Assembly (NCBI GenBank): GCA_009602725.1
Contig: WELB01000035.1
Span: 157,084-198,395, forward strand
DNA from: Spirogloea muscicola
Lineage: Eukaryota; Streptophyta; Zygnematophyceae; Spirogloeales; Spirogloeaceae
Direction of reading: 5' to 3'
DNA: 41,312 bases
Below, in pieces: positions 16,079 to 24,902 of this stretch. The notes under the pieces were generated by a model. The model did no database searches, had not been told where the DNA came from, and saw only the letters and a program-made list of their open reading frames with translations. The position numbers were made by a program, and so were the translations under genes. Within the stretch, counting starts at the first letter, position 1, and each line of letters starts with the position of its first letter.

Positions 16079-16723
16079 GCCGTGGCACGACAAGGTCCGT
16101 GTCCAGGAAGTCCTGTCACGGGCCAGCCCTGCGCCTGCTTTCCTAAAGAAAAGAGATAGGTGCGGAAGCGTGAATAGAGGGGTCGACGGCGACCCCAATG
16201 TCACGTCGAAGTATTGCTCGTCGCTCACTGGCGTGAACGGTGACGGCGGGAGTGGCAGGATCTGGGGGGCTGGCAGCAGCCCGCCAGTGCTGCCGCTGCT
16301 GAGGCTTTCCTGGCGGCCCTCTCCGAGGAAGGCGAGCACTTCTTCTCTAAGGAAGGGCCTGAGCAGTGCAGACAGTCGTGACGCTTTTACGGCAGAGGTA
16401 GTGGTCACAAGCGCAGCGGCCAGCAGCCGCTGCGCGAGGTCGTTCCAAAGCGCCGCGGCCTGCTCGCGAGTCGGCGGAAGGGAAGGTGACACTTCTACAG
16501 CGGAAGTAGCGTCCGCGAGCGCAGCTGTCAGCAGCCGCTGCGCGAAGTGAGCACGTGCGTCGGTGAGCACCGCGGCCTGCTCGCGAGTCGGCGGAAGGGG
16601 CCGGCAGAGGTGCACGCTGCGGGCCTGGAGCTTGCCCAGCAAGCTGTTCAGGGCGCCCAGCAAGCTTTGCATGGCGGCCAGCGCTCGAGATTGCGCTGGC
16701 GAAGAGAGCACTGATGCCTGCAC
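16055..16723 (-). CDS. Block R hypothetical ORF, copy R2
   Basis: 222 codons on the minus strand, starting MQASV at 16723 (equivalent start in R1 at 14082). Two tandem units (PPTREQAAVLTDARAHFAQR and PPTREQAAALWNDLAQRLLA onward), then EEVLAFLGEGRQESLSSGS, PAPQILPLPPSPFTPVSDEQ and DVTLGSPSTPLF. The longest uninterrupted version of this frame. The last about 15 codons run out of R into the Z tail, so the true end is probably near LPHLSLFF, by analogy with R3, whose frame stops after LPHLFSLL. No domain recognised; Ala/Leu/Ser-rich, no evident membrane segment or zinc motif. Confidence 0.38.
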   Translation of the reverse strand: MQASVLSSPAQSRALAAMQSLLGALNSLLGKLQARSVHLCRPLPPTREQAAVLTDARAHFAQRLLTAALADATSAVEVSPSLPPTREQAAALWNDLAQRLLAAALVTTTSAVKASRLSALLRPFLREEVLAFLGEGRQESLSSGSTGGLLPAPQILPLPPSPFTPVSDEQYFDVTLGSPSTPLFTLPHLSLFFRKAGAGLARDRTSWTRTLSCHGQVQRQHI

Positions 16724-17205
16724 CAGGAGCGGGACACGGCACGGCGGTAATCAGCTGCCCTGTTGACGAGCTGTGCAGGGGCATGCGGCGGGCGACGACT
16801 CGATCGCCACGACTCAGCGGCTTCGATCAGCGGCTTCGATGCGAGGGCAAGCAGCCGCTACCTGGTGGAAGTAGTGGGGAGGCAGGTGGACCGGAATTCC
16901 GGCGGCCGCGGTGCCGCTGCCGTCGAGCATGGTGCGGAAGGCGGCGACGGAGGATGGCGAGAGGCAGAGGGCCGAGGCCGCAGCTGGTGCCGCAGCGCGG
17001 GGGCGGTGGTTTGTGCCGTCGGCGGCGGGGCCGGCGCGGGCACGGCGGCGGGACGAGGCAGTGATGGTGGAGCTGGTGAGCGCTCGCGGAAGGGGGAGGA
17101 GGAGCAGGGCGGGGATTGGTGTCAGAGGCGAGGCGCGGCGCGGCGGCGGAGGTGGTGCTGCCGGGGTGGTCGGGCCCGGGGTGAGCGGAGGGAAAAGCGG
17201 CTGCT
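16079..17205 (-). repeat. Composite repeat block R, copy R2 (inverted)
   Basis: Reverse complement of 13600-14722: starts GTGGCACGACAAGGTCCGTG at about 16083 and runs through the ORF, MLDGSGTAAAGIPVHLPPHY and the GC-rich region to the CCGGGGTGGTCGGGCCCGGG part. It is truncated near 17200, where the LINE-D tail begins. It lacks the A/T-rich distal half present in R1 and R3. Confidence 0.72.
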
Positions 17206-17290
17206 GAAACGAAAGAATCGGCTGTGAAATGCCAGCCAGATGCATACAGGTGTTCATGACGGAGCCAAAGGCTAGGCAGACAGGGCGCCC
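17206..17290 (-). mobile_element. LINE-D 3' tail with stem-loop
   Basis: Follows the LINE-D stop (minus strand): GGGCGCCCTGTCTGCCTAGC, GTCATGAACACCTGTATGC, then CTGGCTGGCATTTCACAGCCG and TTCTTTC. GGCTG and CAGCC form the stem. The overall sequence differs from tails A-C, but the terminal GGCTGGC...CAGCC element is the same. Confidence 0.7.
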
Positions 17291-18748
17291 TCAATACCCC
17301 CGTGTCAGCAGTAGGAAGTCAGATGAGCTGAGGGGAGGAAGAGCAACCCCGCTGCGCAAGCCAGAGGCTGCTGCAAGGGCGCGACCAGCGCGGCGGTGCA
17401 AAGCAAGCGCTTGGGAGCGCTGCAGGGACATAGACAGTCGCATACGGTAGCAGGACACCAGACCCAAAGGCACCGAGCCACCGGGAAGGGCAGCACCCTG
17501 CTCCCGGCGCCGCTGGTCAGCTTGAGAGGCCAGCAGCGAAAGTAACGAGGACCACCGACCCCCGTAACACCCATGGATGTCCATGGCCAGGGGGTAAAAG
17601 GTATCACCCGCCGGGTGGTCCTTGTACTTGTGCAGCTTCTTCCGTTCGGCTACCTTCACAGCGTAGCCGGTCTCAGAAGTAATGGGGCCCTTCGTCCGGA
17701 AGCTGTCGGTGAGGACAACGTCCATGAGGAGCCGCTTGCCACCTCCCAGGGGGACGCCGACCAGATCGACACGCCTCGTCCGAGGGACCCCATTGCGGAG
17801 GAGGATGGGCATCACCCCAGTGCTCTCCAACGCCACTTGATATCCCGCCTCCTTGACGATGCCATACATGGCGTCACGTAGGAGGTTGTGGGAGCCCGTG
17901 CGCTCACTGCCTTTGGCACACCTGAGCATGTGGTCACCCATGAGCAATGCATCATGCTCAATAAGCCCACATTCACATTGGGTCACCCCTGCCAAGCACA
18001 GGGATGGCAAGCCAAGACGGCGGCGCATAGCATCGCAAAACAAAGCATTCTCCATCCGCAAGCCCGCATGCAAAGGCAAAGCGCGGAGCCACTCAGACGC
18101 TCCCAGAGACGAAACAGATAGGAGCCGAGCCTGGCCTCGAGCATCTCCTTGGAGGAGACTCCGGAGATGCTCCAGTGGTTGCTCGTCTGCAGCACGGGTA
18201 AACCGCGATTGAGCCTTGACATCAGAAACGTCAGCCCAGGCAGCAAAACTAACAGGCTCATTTACCAGAGGCGGGTATGCGGCAAAGAGGTCCTGTTGGC
18301 ATGCTTTAAGAGTCACTTGGAAAGGCAGACTCCCCTGAACCACGGTACTGATGTGAGGCGCCAACACACGTTGTTGCCCAAGGAGGTATCGTCCAGATAT
18401 GGACGAAGCCACCTGGGCCCAGCAGCCAAGGTACGCTGGTCTGCACAAGCGGACCAAGGGGCGACAACCAAGCCCACCGAGACGGATGGGCAGCGTACAT
18501 TGCACCAGTGCTGCTGGGGACTGCTCTAGGAGTGGGTGAGCAATCATGTCAGCTAGGCATCGTTGGAGCTTGACATCTATGGATGCATAGACCTCATCCA
18601 TGGTAACCGAAGGTGGGACCGTTCTTAAGAGGTAATACGGCCACTGTGCCACACTCCTGGTCAACATGGCCACTGCCAACTGAGAGTCCCCGAGGGTGGG
18701 GAGCTCTGGCAGGACCTGCATATATCCTTGGAGACGAGCAAGGACAGC
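17291..18748 (-). pseudogene. LINE-D polyprotein, RT thumb to RLE C-terminus
   Basis: Open minus frame of 476 codons from the ATG-like codon at 18721 to TGA 17293-17291, in frame back to about 18748. It contains RLGGLGCRPLVRLC after the RT core, then LGLPSLCLAGVTQCECGLIE followed by HDALLMGDHMLRC (CxC...H...C zinc knuckle, about residues 245-270), RRVDLVGVPLGGGKRLLMDV (RxD...D pattern of the restriction-like endonuclease), VAERKKLHKY (basic), AMDIHGCYGG and the common terminal block ending SSDFLLLTRGY. The CCHC-type knuckle plus PD-(D/E)XK-like motif is typical of R2/Dualen-type non-LTR elements, which use RLE for target-primed reverse transcription. A 10-bp tandem duplication just upstream separates it from the RT frame. 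Confidence 0.85.
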
Positions 18749-19318
18749 ACCCTCCGAGACCCTCCGAGAAAGACGGGTCCCCTACAGGCACTCCCAAGAT
18801 CTTCAAACCGCCCTCTGGTGTCTGACAAGATGTAGGCAACGAGGGAAGGAGGGACAGAGGGATGCCGTTGGGGGACCAGGCAGAGCACTTGGCAGTACTT
18901 ATCCCAAGCCCGATGAGCTGGAGCTGGTGCTGAAGCGTGCCAAAAGCTCGCAGCACCTCCTCTGGGGGGCCGAGGAGCTTAGTATCATAGGCGTAACTCG
19001 GGAGGAGAACACCAGGGTGAGCGCTCGCCGTGTTGCGCAAAGCACGGTGATGCGCCAGAGCAAAGAGAAAACCTCCCATGGGATCACCTTGACGTGTCCC
19101 CGTCTTTGACTGCTAAACAGCCAAAGAAGTCCCTGCCCCCCACAACAATGCAGATGGCGAGCCATACATGCAGCGGAAGTGAGGGAGGAGGGTGGGGAAG
19201 TACTGCCTTAGCTCCTCGGCGATAATCTGCCGATCCACGGAGTTGAAGGCGTTCTGTACGTCCACGCTCAGGGCCAGCCAATGGGGGTTTACATCCAGTG
19301 CCGCTCGGAGGGGGAGAG
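18594..19318 (-). pseudogene. LINE-D reverse transcriptase core (damaged)
   Basis: From 19318 the minus strand reads LALSVDVQNAFNSVDRQIIA (RT motif A; first catalytic Asp present), an in-frame TAG at 19112-19110, then SKTGTRQGDPMGGFLFALAH (RT motif with QGDP) and SYAYDTKLLG. The last should be the YADD box; GAC to TAC (or an equivalent change) has replaced the first catalytic Asp by Tyr. After SPSFSEG a 10-bp duplication shifts the frame into the downstream RLE reading frame. The 5' end is truncated at 19318, exactly where a LINE-A tail (19319-19425) in the same orientation ends. The N-terminal part of the polyprotein is missing. Confidence 0.85.
18749..18768 (-). repeat. 10-bp tandem duplication causing frameshift
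   Basis: ACCCTCCGAG is present twice in a row (18749-18758 and 18759-18768). Removing one copy would make the RT frame continuous with the 17291-18748 frame, so this is very probably the frameshifting mutation. Confidence 0.85.
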
Positions 19319-19425
19319 GGGGCTCGCCCATTGAGGATAGGGGCTGGAAAAGCCAGCCCAAAAAAGAATGAACAAAGTACGAGAAGGGGGGGGGCCAGAG
19401 GAAGCGCTAAGAGAGAACGCGGCTG
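19319..19425 (-). mobile_element. LINE-A 3' tail upstream of LINE-D
   Basis: GGGCTGG/CCAGCCC stem-loop with AAAAAAGAATGAAC (plus strand reading) and CTCAATGGGCGAGCCC end at 19320-19335. Coding part absent. LINE-D starts immediately after it, in the same orientation. Confidence 0.7.
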
Positions 19426-19429
19426 CTGA

Positions 19430-19635
19430 TATGAAAGAATCGGCTGTGAAATGCCAGCCAGATGCATACAGGGGTTCATGACGGAGCCAAAGGCTAGGCA
19501 GACAGGGCGCCCTCAATACCCCCGTGTCAGCAGTAGGAAGTCAGATGAGCTGAGGGGAGGAAGAGCAACCCCGCTGCGCAAGCCAGAGGCTGCTGCAAGG
19601 GCGCGACCAGCGCGGCGGTGCAAAGCAAGGCAGCA
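19430..19635 (-). mobile_element. Second LINE-D stub: C-terminal end and tail
   Basis: 19434-19628 duplicates 17210-17405 almost base for base: D tail, stop at 19515-19513, and about 38 codons of the C-terminal block (RAGRALAAASGLRSGVALPP then SSDFLLLTRGY). It breaks at about 19630, where inverted block-R sequence starts. Confidence 0.75.
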
Positions 19636-19800
19636 AAGCTAAGGAGGGGGGCCCCTCGGCGCACTCCTGACACGTCTCCCCGCAGCTTGCGGGGCCCCGC
19701 TCCCTATCTGCCCACGAGGGATGTGCTTGCCTCCGCACCTGGCGGCTCCGGCCGCCCACCACTTGATGCACGCGTTTTCCCGAACGGCGGGTGCTGCGGG
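19636..19800 (-). repeat. Block R fragment
   Basis: Reverse complement of R sequence near 25440-25580 (GGACGTGT.AGGAGTGCGCC, CAAGCACATCCCTCGTGGGC, GGAACGCGTGCATC...). It shows that block R material also lies between two D tails. Confidence 0.65.
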
Positions 19801-19890
19801 CGGCGCCCTGTCTGCCTAGCCTGTGGCTCCGTCATGAACACCTGTATGCATCTGGCTGGCATTTCACAGCCGATTCTTTAATGTCAGCAG
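19801..19890 (+). mobile_element. LINE-D 3' tail, inverted orientation
   Basis: GGCGCCCTGTCTGCCTAGCC, GTCATGAACACCTGTATGC, CTGGCTGGCATTTCACAGCC, TTCTTTAATG. Opposite in direction to the D tail at 19430-19514. Confidence 0.7.
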
Positions 19891-19924
19891 CCGCTTCTTT
19901 CTTGCGGCCGTGGTGGCGACTGCG

Positions 19925-20560
19925 AGCGGAAAGAAGAAAGACAGCGCGGCCAGATTAACTAGTGGCTGTGAGAGGCCAGCCGAAAAGGAATGAACAAGAA
20001 AGCGAAGAAAGCGGTCCAAGGCTCGTGGTCCTCCACCAGGTTGCAAGCCCACAATGTCAAGTGTGCGGCGATGATGACGTCCCTGGGCATCCGTGGTGAT
20101 AGGCAAGAAATTGTTCACTTCCACGACCGCACGGTAACCGACGTCGCGCATCAAAGCCGCCAGGGCATCGTGGAGGAGGTTGTGGATGCCCACCACTTCC
20201 GGTCCAGTGGGGCATCGCAGCTTGTGAGTGGCGAGCTCAACACCTTCTGCACGGAAGCCACACCCACAATGGCGCACTCCAATCAGACAGTCAAGTGGGA
20301 GGCCGAGGAAAAGTCGAAGCAGCGTCCGAAAGGCCTCGGAGCTGATGTGGAAGGCATTGGCAACGGCGCGTGAGGTGATCCAGTTGGTGGCACCAGGTGT
20401 GGCTACAGAGTCTTGCCAGGCTCCTTGGCTTGTTCTGAATCTCTGGCAGCCTCCTCAACCTTCTGCGGCGCTCGTCTGCCACCGCCGTAACCACTCCGAA
20501 TTCTACCCCTCTATCAGAAGCTTGGGCGAGTCAGGAGAATGGGGTGAGTAGGGGTTGCAG
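19925..20560 (-). pseudogene. LINE remnant with zinc knuckle and partial RLE
   Basis: On the minus strand, from about 20560: a region with ERRRRLRRLPEIQNKP, then in a second frame NWITSRAVANAFHISSEAFR and LFLGLPLDCLIGVRHCGCGF, followed by HKLRCPTGPEVVGIHN, the same C.C...H...C knuckle as in LINE-D. It continues RRTLDIVGLQPGGGPRALD (RLE Asp region) and is then cut and joined directly to a tail with GGCTGGCCTCTCACAGCC (about 19965-20000). Everything between the RLE core and the tail is deleted. Sequence is distinct from LINE-D, so it is a separate subfamily. Confidence 0.72.
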
Positions 20561-20928
20561 AGAGGAGCCGACTGCTGAGTTGCGGATGCTCCTCAGATCC
20601 GCTTGAAAGGGGAAGGAGCCTTCCTGCCATGACTTCAGCTGGAGATCCAATGATGTGTGTATCATCCGCGTAGGAGGGGAAGAGGAGGTCTGGGTGTTGG
20701 CTCTGGGTGCGCCGTGTGGCCTGGCAATGAGCCAGGCAAACAGGACAACAACAACATGGGCAACATGGGCTAAGGGGATCCCCCTGGCGTAAGCCAGAAG
20801 ATGACCACAGCGTCTTTCACAACTCTCCGGCTTGCCACAGCAGCCGCCCTGGACGGCCATAGGTGTCGTGCAATATCCTGTCGACTGTCTATTTGTGTCG
20901 ATCTGACTAAGACAGCTGACTGGGCTTC
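20561..20928. other. No gene recognised
   Basis: Moderate GC, short interrupted frames only. Nothing in either strand matches the repeats or genes described elsewhere in the window. Confidence 0.3.
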
Positions 20929-21003
20929 ACACGTGGCCTCACTAGGCTGACTCATCCACTTCGGTGTGTGATTCACGCTAAGGATGGAGGACCACTTTTC
21001 TCC
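20929..21003 (+). repeat. Direct repeat pair, left member
   Basis: About 75 bp (TTCACACGTGGCCTCACTAG, CACTTCGGTGTGTGATTCACG, GATGGAGG.CCAC) repeated with about 80% identity at 21575-21648, same orientation, 646 bp apart. Possibly remnants of terminal repeats of a short element; no coding region between them is convincing. Confidence 0.55.
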
Positions 21004-21151
21004 CTATGTGTGTAATGAAACAGCTCTGGTTAAGCCACATGGCTCTGTTGGCATTACATGACCGACTATTTGGGCCAGGTGACCCGCCAGCTGGCTGGCC
21101 TGGAAGTGGCCCGCCCGGGTGCGGGCCCCGCCCGTCCCGACTTACCCTTGG

Positions 21152-21185
21152 CCAAGGTCCGCCCTTTCAAGGGTGGACCTTTGGC
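21152..21185 (+). repeat. Hairpin, 16-17 bp stem
   Basis: GCCAAGGTCCGCCCTT and AAGGGTGGACCTTTGGC pair with one mismatch and one bulge around a 2-nt loop. It lies between the 75-bp direct repeats. A second small inverted repeat, AGCCTCAG/CTGAGGCT, is at about 21258-21276, and AGTGGGTT/AAACCCACT at about 21497-21520. Confidence 0.55.
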
Positions 21186-21574
21186 CTGCCGCAAGGCGGG
21201 CCTTGGGGCGAACCTGCTCACACCCCTGGAGGGGGGGTGGCACGGGGAAGCACTAAGGAGCCTCAGGGGCTGAGGCTCATTAATGAGTTCGAGCCAGTGA
21301 AGTCCCAGGAGCAGCCTTGCCGCTGCTCGCCGCCGCAGCAGCCGCCGCACTGCCGCGGGCCTGCTGCGGGGCGCCCGTGGCTGCGCCCGTCAAGGGCCAG
21401 TCGCTGGTCTGCGCCCAGGAGGTGGAGTCGCCGCCGGACGGCGGCGCCACAGGGCCTGTCTTCCGCTGCGCATTGCGCTAGTGCTTCCTGGTGTAGTGGG
21501 TTGGCTCCTAAACCCACTATGTTCGAACTCAATAAGGACTCTCTCCCTCTAACTGCGTGTTCAGGGCGAGATTC

Positions 21575-21648
21575 ACTACAATGTGGCTCCTAGGCTGGGT
21601 CATACACTTTTGTGTGTGACTCACGCTGACAATGGAGGTCCACCCATC
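21575..21648 (+). repeat. Direct repeat pair, right member
   Basis: Partner of 20929-21003 (TTCACTACAATGTGGCTCCTAG..., TTTTGTGTGTGACTCACG, AATGGAGGTCCAC in outline). Confidence 0.55.
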
Positions 21649-22100
21649 TCTGACTCTCTCTCTCGGCGACAACAACGACATCTCGCGACGACAACGACAT
21701 CGACCGCTCATCCAATGCGGCCGTCAACAACAACATCACCCGCTCATCAAATGCGGGCACGACATCGACAACGGAGCGACTACAAGGGCCCAGGCCCACG
21801 CACGACGCCAACCGGCTGAAGACCGTTCAAGGCGCAACGAGGAAAGCCCATCTACGAGCACCTCAACCACCAACAAGACCGTCAAGGTGGGCGCTATCGA
21901 AGCGGTGGCGGAGCGATCGTGGAAAGGACCATTGCAGGTCCCCGTCTACCATCAAATCGACCCAAGGTCGGGAACGGCCCACGAAGGCCGATAATCCAGC
22001 TTAGCCAATCAGCGCAGCGAACGGCCGCAATAATCTGGCCTATCAGGTAGCGCTAGGGTTTCACCGCGTCCGGCTCAAGTCGGAGCGCGCACTCTCCGCG
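21649..22100. other. CAACGACATC-rich stretch, no gene supported
   Basis: Contains irregular repeats of ACAACGACATC and CCGCTCATC.AATGCGG. An open plus frame of 120 codons exists (21632-21994) but is low-complexity and lacks any motif. Confidence 0.35.
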
Positions 22101-22104
22101 TCCG

Positions 22105-22300
22105 GCAGCAAGTCAGTCGGATCTGAGGCTCCTCACTCGTACTTACTGAGTGATCCATCCTCCCCCTGTTTTACCATAGCATCCTCAGGCCCCTTGTAGC
22201 TGCTCACCGCTCTTAGGCCCCTCTGAACCTTTGTGAATTCTTTTTGGGCTGGCTTTTCGCAGCCCTTGCCCCCATTGGGAGTGCCACTTCTTCTCTACCA
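22105..22300 (+). mobile_element. LINE-C stub: C-terminal end and 3' tail
   Basis: Ends SDLRLLTRTY with TGA at 22147-22149, then the reference C tail: GTGATCCATCCTCCCCC, GGCCCCTTGTAGCTGCT, GGCCCCTCTGAACCTTTG, T-run, GGGCTG (22246-22251), 8-nt loop, CAGCCC (22260-22265), CCATTGGGAGTGCCACTTC. Confidence 0.75.
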
Positions 22301-22908
22301 GGCAGTCCGCTTGGCAGTACTCATCCTCCTGCCGCGCCTGCGCCCACCCACGCCTGCTGCGTCCACTCGCGCCTGCGTCCGCGAGAGCGCAGCCTGGGGC
22401 GTATACGGCGTGCGCGCATAGTGAGCCCTGCGCAGACCCGCTGCGACTGCGTGAAGTCGTTCTATCTGTGTGGTGAGCAGTCTTAACTTTGGGCTGTTCT
22501 TGCAAGTCTTTATCTCTGGAGTGTTGTGCTCATTGATTGATTGCACGTTGCGAAAGTGATTGCTTGCGTGCATCCATTGGCTGCATTGCTCATGAAAATC
22601 ACAAACACAGAAAAGGTGCGGGCTTGTACCGACAATCTTGGAAGACTAGCGTCCGCCCAAACATACAAGTAGATAGAGACACCTTGAGAAACCTGATACT
22701 GGAACCAGATACTGGGCACTGTCGCGCACTTTTACTGCCAAGCGGACTCTTGAGCTGGACTTCTTTGAGCTTGAGTTTCTTCTTTGGATTCTTGTTCAAG
22801 GCTGCTAGTGTGACAGTTGTTTGGATTTGCTTTCAGTATTACGGGGTTGTGTGCATTATTCCAAAATATCGTTGTTTGGACTGTTGACATACCTTTGTTG
22901 GTTATTGT
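22301..22908. other. Transition to lower-GC sequence; possible 5' leader
   Basis: GC content falls markedly from about 22440 onward, ahead of the gag-like ORF. A duplicated GATACTGGAACCAGATACTGG segment occurs at about 22694-22716. I could not identify an LTR or a convincing tRNA primer-binding site. Confidence 0.35.
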
Positions 22909-23820
22909 ATGCAACGTAGGTCAGGCAAGGTCGTCACGCTGGACGATCAGACAATTGCAGGGCTGGACGATGAGACGATAGCTGATCTGTTTGAGCCTGA
23001 ACCATCTACATCTCTTGTACCTGGATCTGTTGCAGCTTCAGGCATTCCACCATTGTCAACCCCTCGAGTACGGAGGAGAATGAACATGGCAACCGAAGAT
23101 TGGTCCAAGTTCGATGGTGCTCCAGGTGGGACTTCCTTGGCCGAAGTCCATGAATACTTTACTGCAGATTTGTGCGAGTTAGATGTCTGTGGTTATGTTG
23201 TGAAACGTGATCAGAAGGTTACATTACTCGCAAAATACGTCACGGGACATGCGGGAGCCATGTTTCGTCGTGTCAAAAGTGAGGTCCTGGTCAAAAGTGC
23301 CAGTTTCAGAGACAGCGTCTGATGCAGAGAAATTGGCAGGACTGCAGCTTATTGATGATCCGGTTGAGGAGATTTTTAGGCTATTTGCTAGAAAATTTCC
23401 AGAATGTAAATCAGTTTAAGCAGGAGCTCTTCGAGTTCAAACGTCTTGAAGCAGAGACCTTGACCGTCTGCTACTTTTGGTACAAGGAGCTCATAGAGAA
23501 GTCGAGAACCACCATAGGCTCTCAAGCCCTTGCAGCTCAGTTTTTACGTGTTGTTGCAGGGAAGACCGTTGGGTATGTTCTCAATTTGTTGACTATGCGC
23601 AGAAAGCAGCTCGACAAGAAGAAATATGATCTAGAGGATGTGTACGAGGTCATGATGGAGAAAAGGCAGAGAATTTTAACTTGCAGAATCGATTCTCTGC
23701 TTCTTCAGGTTCCTTTGCAGGATTGGATAGGAAAGTTGTTCTTGTTGTTCCTTTTGTGAGGAAGGGTTCTTCAGGACATCCTAAAGCACATGTGGCACTT
23801 CCTGTCACATCACAGGTGCA
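22909..23820 (+). pseudogene. LTR-retrotransposon Gag-like ORF, frameshifted
   Basis: ATG at 22909 opens a 137-codon frame with DDQTIAGLDDETIADLFEPE, then TEDWSKFDGAPGGTSLAEVH and VTLLAKYVTGHAGAMFRRVK. This resembles the retrotransposon gag (PF03732-type) pattern of an FDG start, a capsid-like helix set and a TG.A...F segment. Homology continues in a second frame (SDAEKLAGLQLIDDPVEEIF, about 23303-23400), a third (FKQELFEFKRLEAETLTVCY then VVAGKTVGYVLNLLTMRRKQ, 23395-23690), and a further shift near 23690. At least three indels therefore disable it. No nucleocapsid CCHC knuckle, protease or pol follows; the copy stops at about 23818, where duplicated block sequence starts. Composition (about half GC) differs from the flanks. 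Confidence 0.65.
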
Positions 23821-24049
23821 GGATTGGAGCGATGGACCGGGATGACTGAAAGACTCCCTATTCCAAAGGCAGGCACAGGAGCGCCCAGAGCAGAAAGTCT
23901 GTCAGGTCATGGGCCCACCGGCCGGCTTGCTTCCTGTGCTCTGTCCCAAACTATCTCGTGAGCCGAAGTGGCTAGTCTGGAAATTCAAGATGGCAAAGTT
24001 GCTCCACTGTTCAAAGTAATAGGGACCTCGGGATTTGGTTAGCCCTAAT

Positions 24050-24330
24050 AGTAGGGCTCGCCCGTAGAGAAGAGGGCTGGCAAAAGCCAGCCCAAAAAGG
24101 ATGGACAATGCCCAAAGCCAAAGAAAGAGGTGGCGAAAAAGGACTTCACCACCAAACACGACAACGGACTAGGGAAGCTCAGTACTATCGAGTGAGCAAC
24201 ATCAGGTCGGAGTAGCTCGTTGCAGGGAAGGAGGCACTCCGCCGAGACCCAGAAGCGGCGGCCAGAGCACTTCCTGCTCGCGTGTGGACGGCGTGGGATC
24301 GTTGGAACGATACCGGCCCAATAGGTCACC
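24050..24330 (-). pseudogene. LINE-B stub: C-terminal ORF and 3' tail
   Basis: Counterpart of 12195-12480. The minus strand reads ASGSRRSASFPATSYSDLML then LLTR, a TAG in place of the Gly codon, Y, and the stop; that is, the terminal LLTRGY has become LLTR*Y. The B tail with stem-loop lies at about 24075-24100. A short deletion upstream (GCGTGGGATCGTTGG versus GCGTGGGCAAGGGATCGTTGG) removes two codons. Confidence 0.75.
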
Positions 24331-24410
24331 AACGAAAGAAAGCGCGGCCAGATTGACTGGTGTGTGGGAAAGGCCAGCCCAAAGGAATGGACGAAAGCCC
24401 TCCTCAACAG

Positions 24411-24681
24411 GGCTCGTCGCCACGCGGCAAGCAGCTTGGGCCCGCCGGGCGGCGCGGCGCGCCGGCGGCACAGGCGCCATGTGGCGCTCTGCGGCCGGCA
24501 GGCCGCCGCACTTGAGCCGGCCGCAAGGCTGGGCCGGGCAGGGCGGCAAGCTTCGGGGAGAAAGGGCGCATTGAAGAAAGGGCGCGCCCATTCGGGGGCC
24601 CCCTGCCCCGCTAGGCGCGCCTGCAGGCCCCCCCCCCCGCCCAGCGCTGCCGGCGGGAAAATGTGTACGTTGGATTTCTGA
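24411..24681 (+). repeat. GC-rich module M, copy 2
   Basis: Second copy of 12597-12826, with small insertions (for example TTGAGCCGGCCG and a GAGAAAGGGCGCATTGAAGAA segment). It ends ATGTGTACGTTGGATTTCTGATT and is followed by a LINE-C stub instead of LINE-A. Confidence 0.65.
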
Positions 24682-24689
24682 TTCCAGGG

Positions 24690-24895
24690 GGATAGCTTTC
24701 CGGCAGCTAGTCTGTCGGATCTGAGGCTCCTCACTCGTAACTACTGAGTGATCCATCCTCCCGCTGTTCTGACATAGCATCTTCAGGCCCCTTTGTAGCT
24801 GCTCAACGCTTTTAGGCCCCTTCTAACCTTCGTCGATTCTTTTTGGGCTGGCTTTTTGCAGCCTTTGCCCCCATCGGGATTGCCACTTCTCTAAT
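24690..24895 (+). mobile_element. LINE-C stub: C-terminal end and 3' tail
   Basis: Ends SDLRLLTRNY with TGA at 24745-24747. The C tail follows with TTTTTGGGCTGGC and a GCAGCC arm, CCATCGGGATTGCCACTTC end. Only about 15 codons of coding sequence. Confidence 0.72.
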
Positions 24896-24902
24896 ATTAG
24901 GC

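Larger units (their letters stand above)
23815..24681 (+). repeat. Segmental duplication, unit 2 proximal part
   Basis: Collinear with 11955-12826 at an offset of about 11.8-11.95 kb. The shared sequence begins near AGGAGCGATGGAC.GGATGAC, shortly after the gag-like ORF breaks off. Confidence 0.75.

Noticed and set aside
21505-21545. tRNA-like TTCGAAC near a small hairpin
   Set aside because: No acceptor or anticodon arms of correct spacing could be folded around it.
22690-22720. Primer-binding site for a retrotransposon (TGGAACCAGATACTGG)
   Set aside because: It does not match the complement of a known initiator tRNA 3' end over a useful length, and no LTR precedes it.
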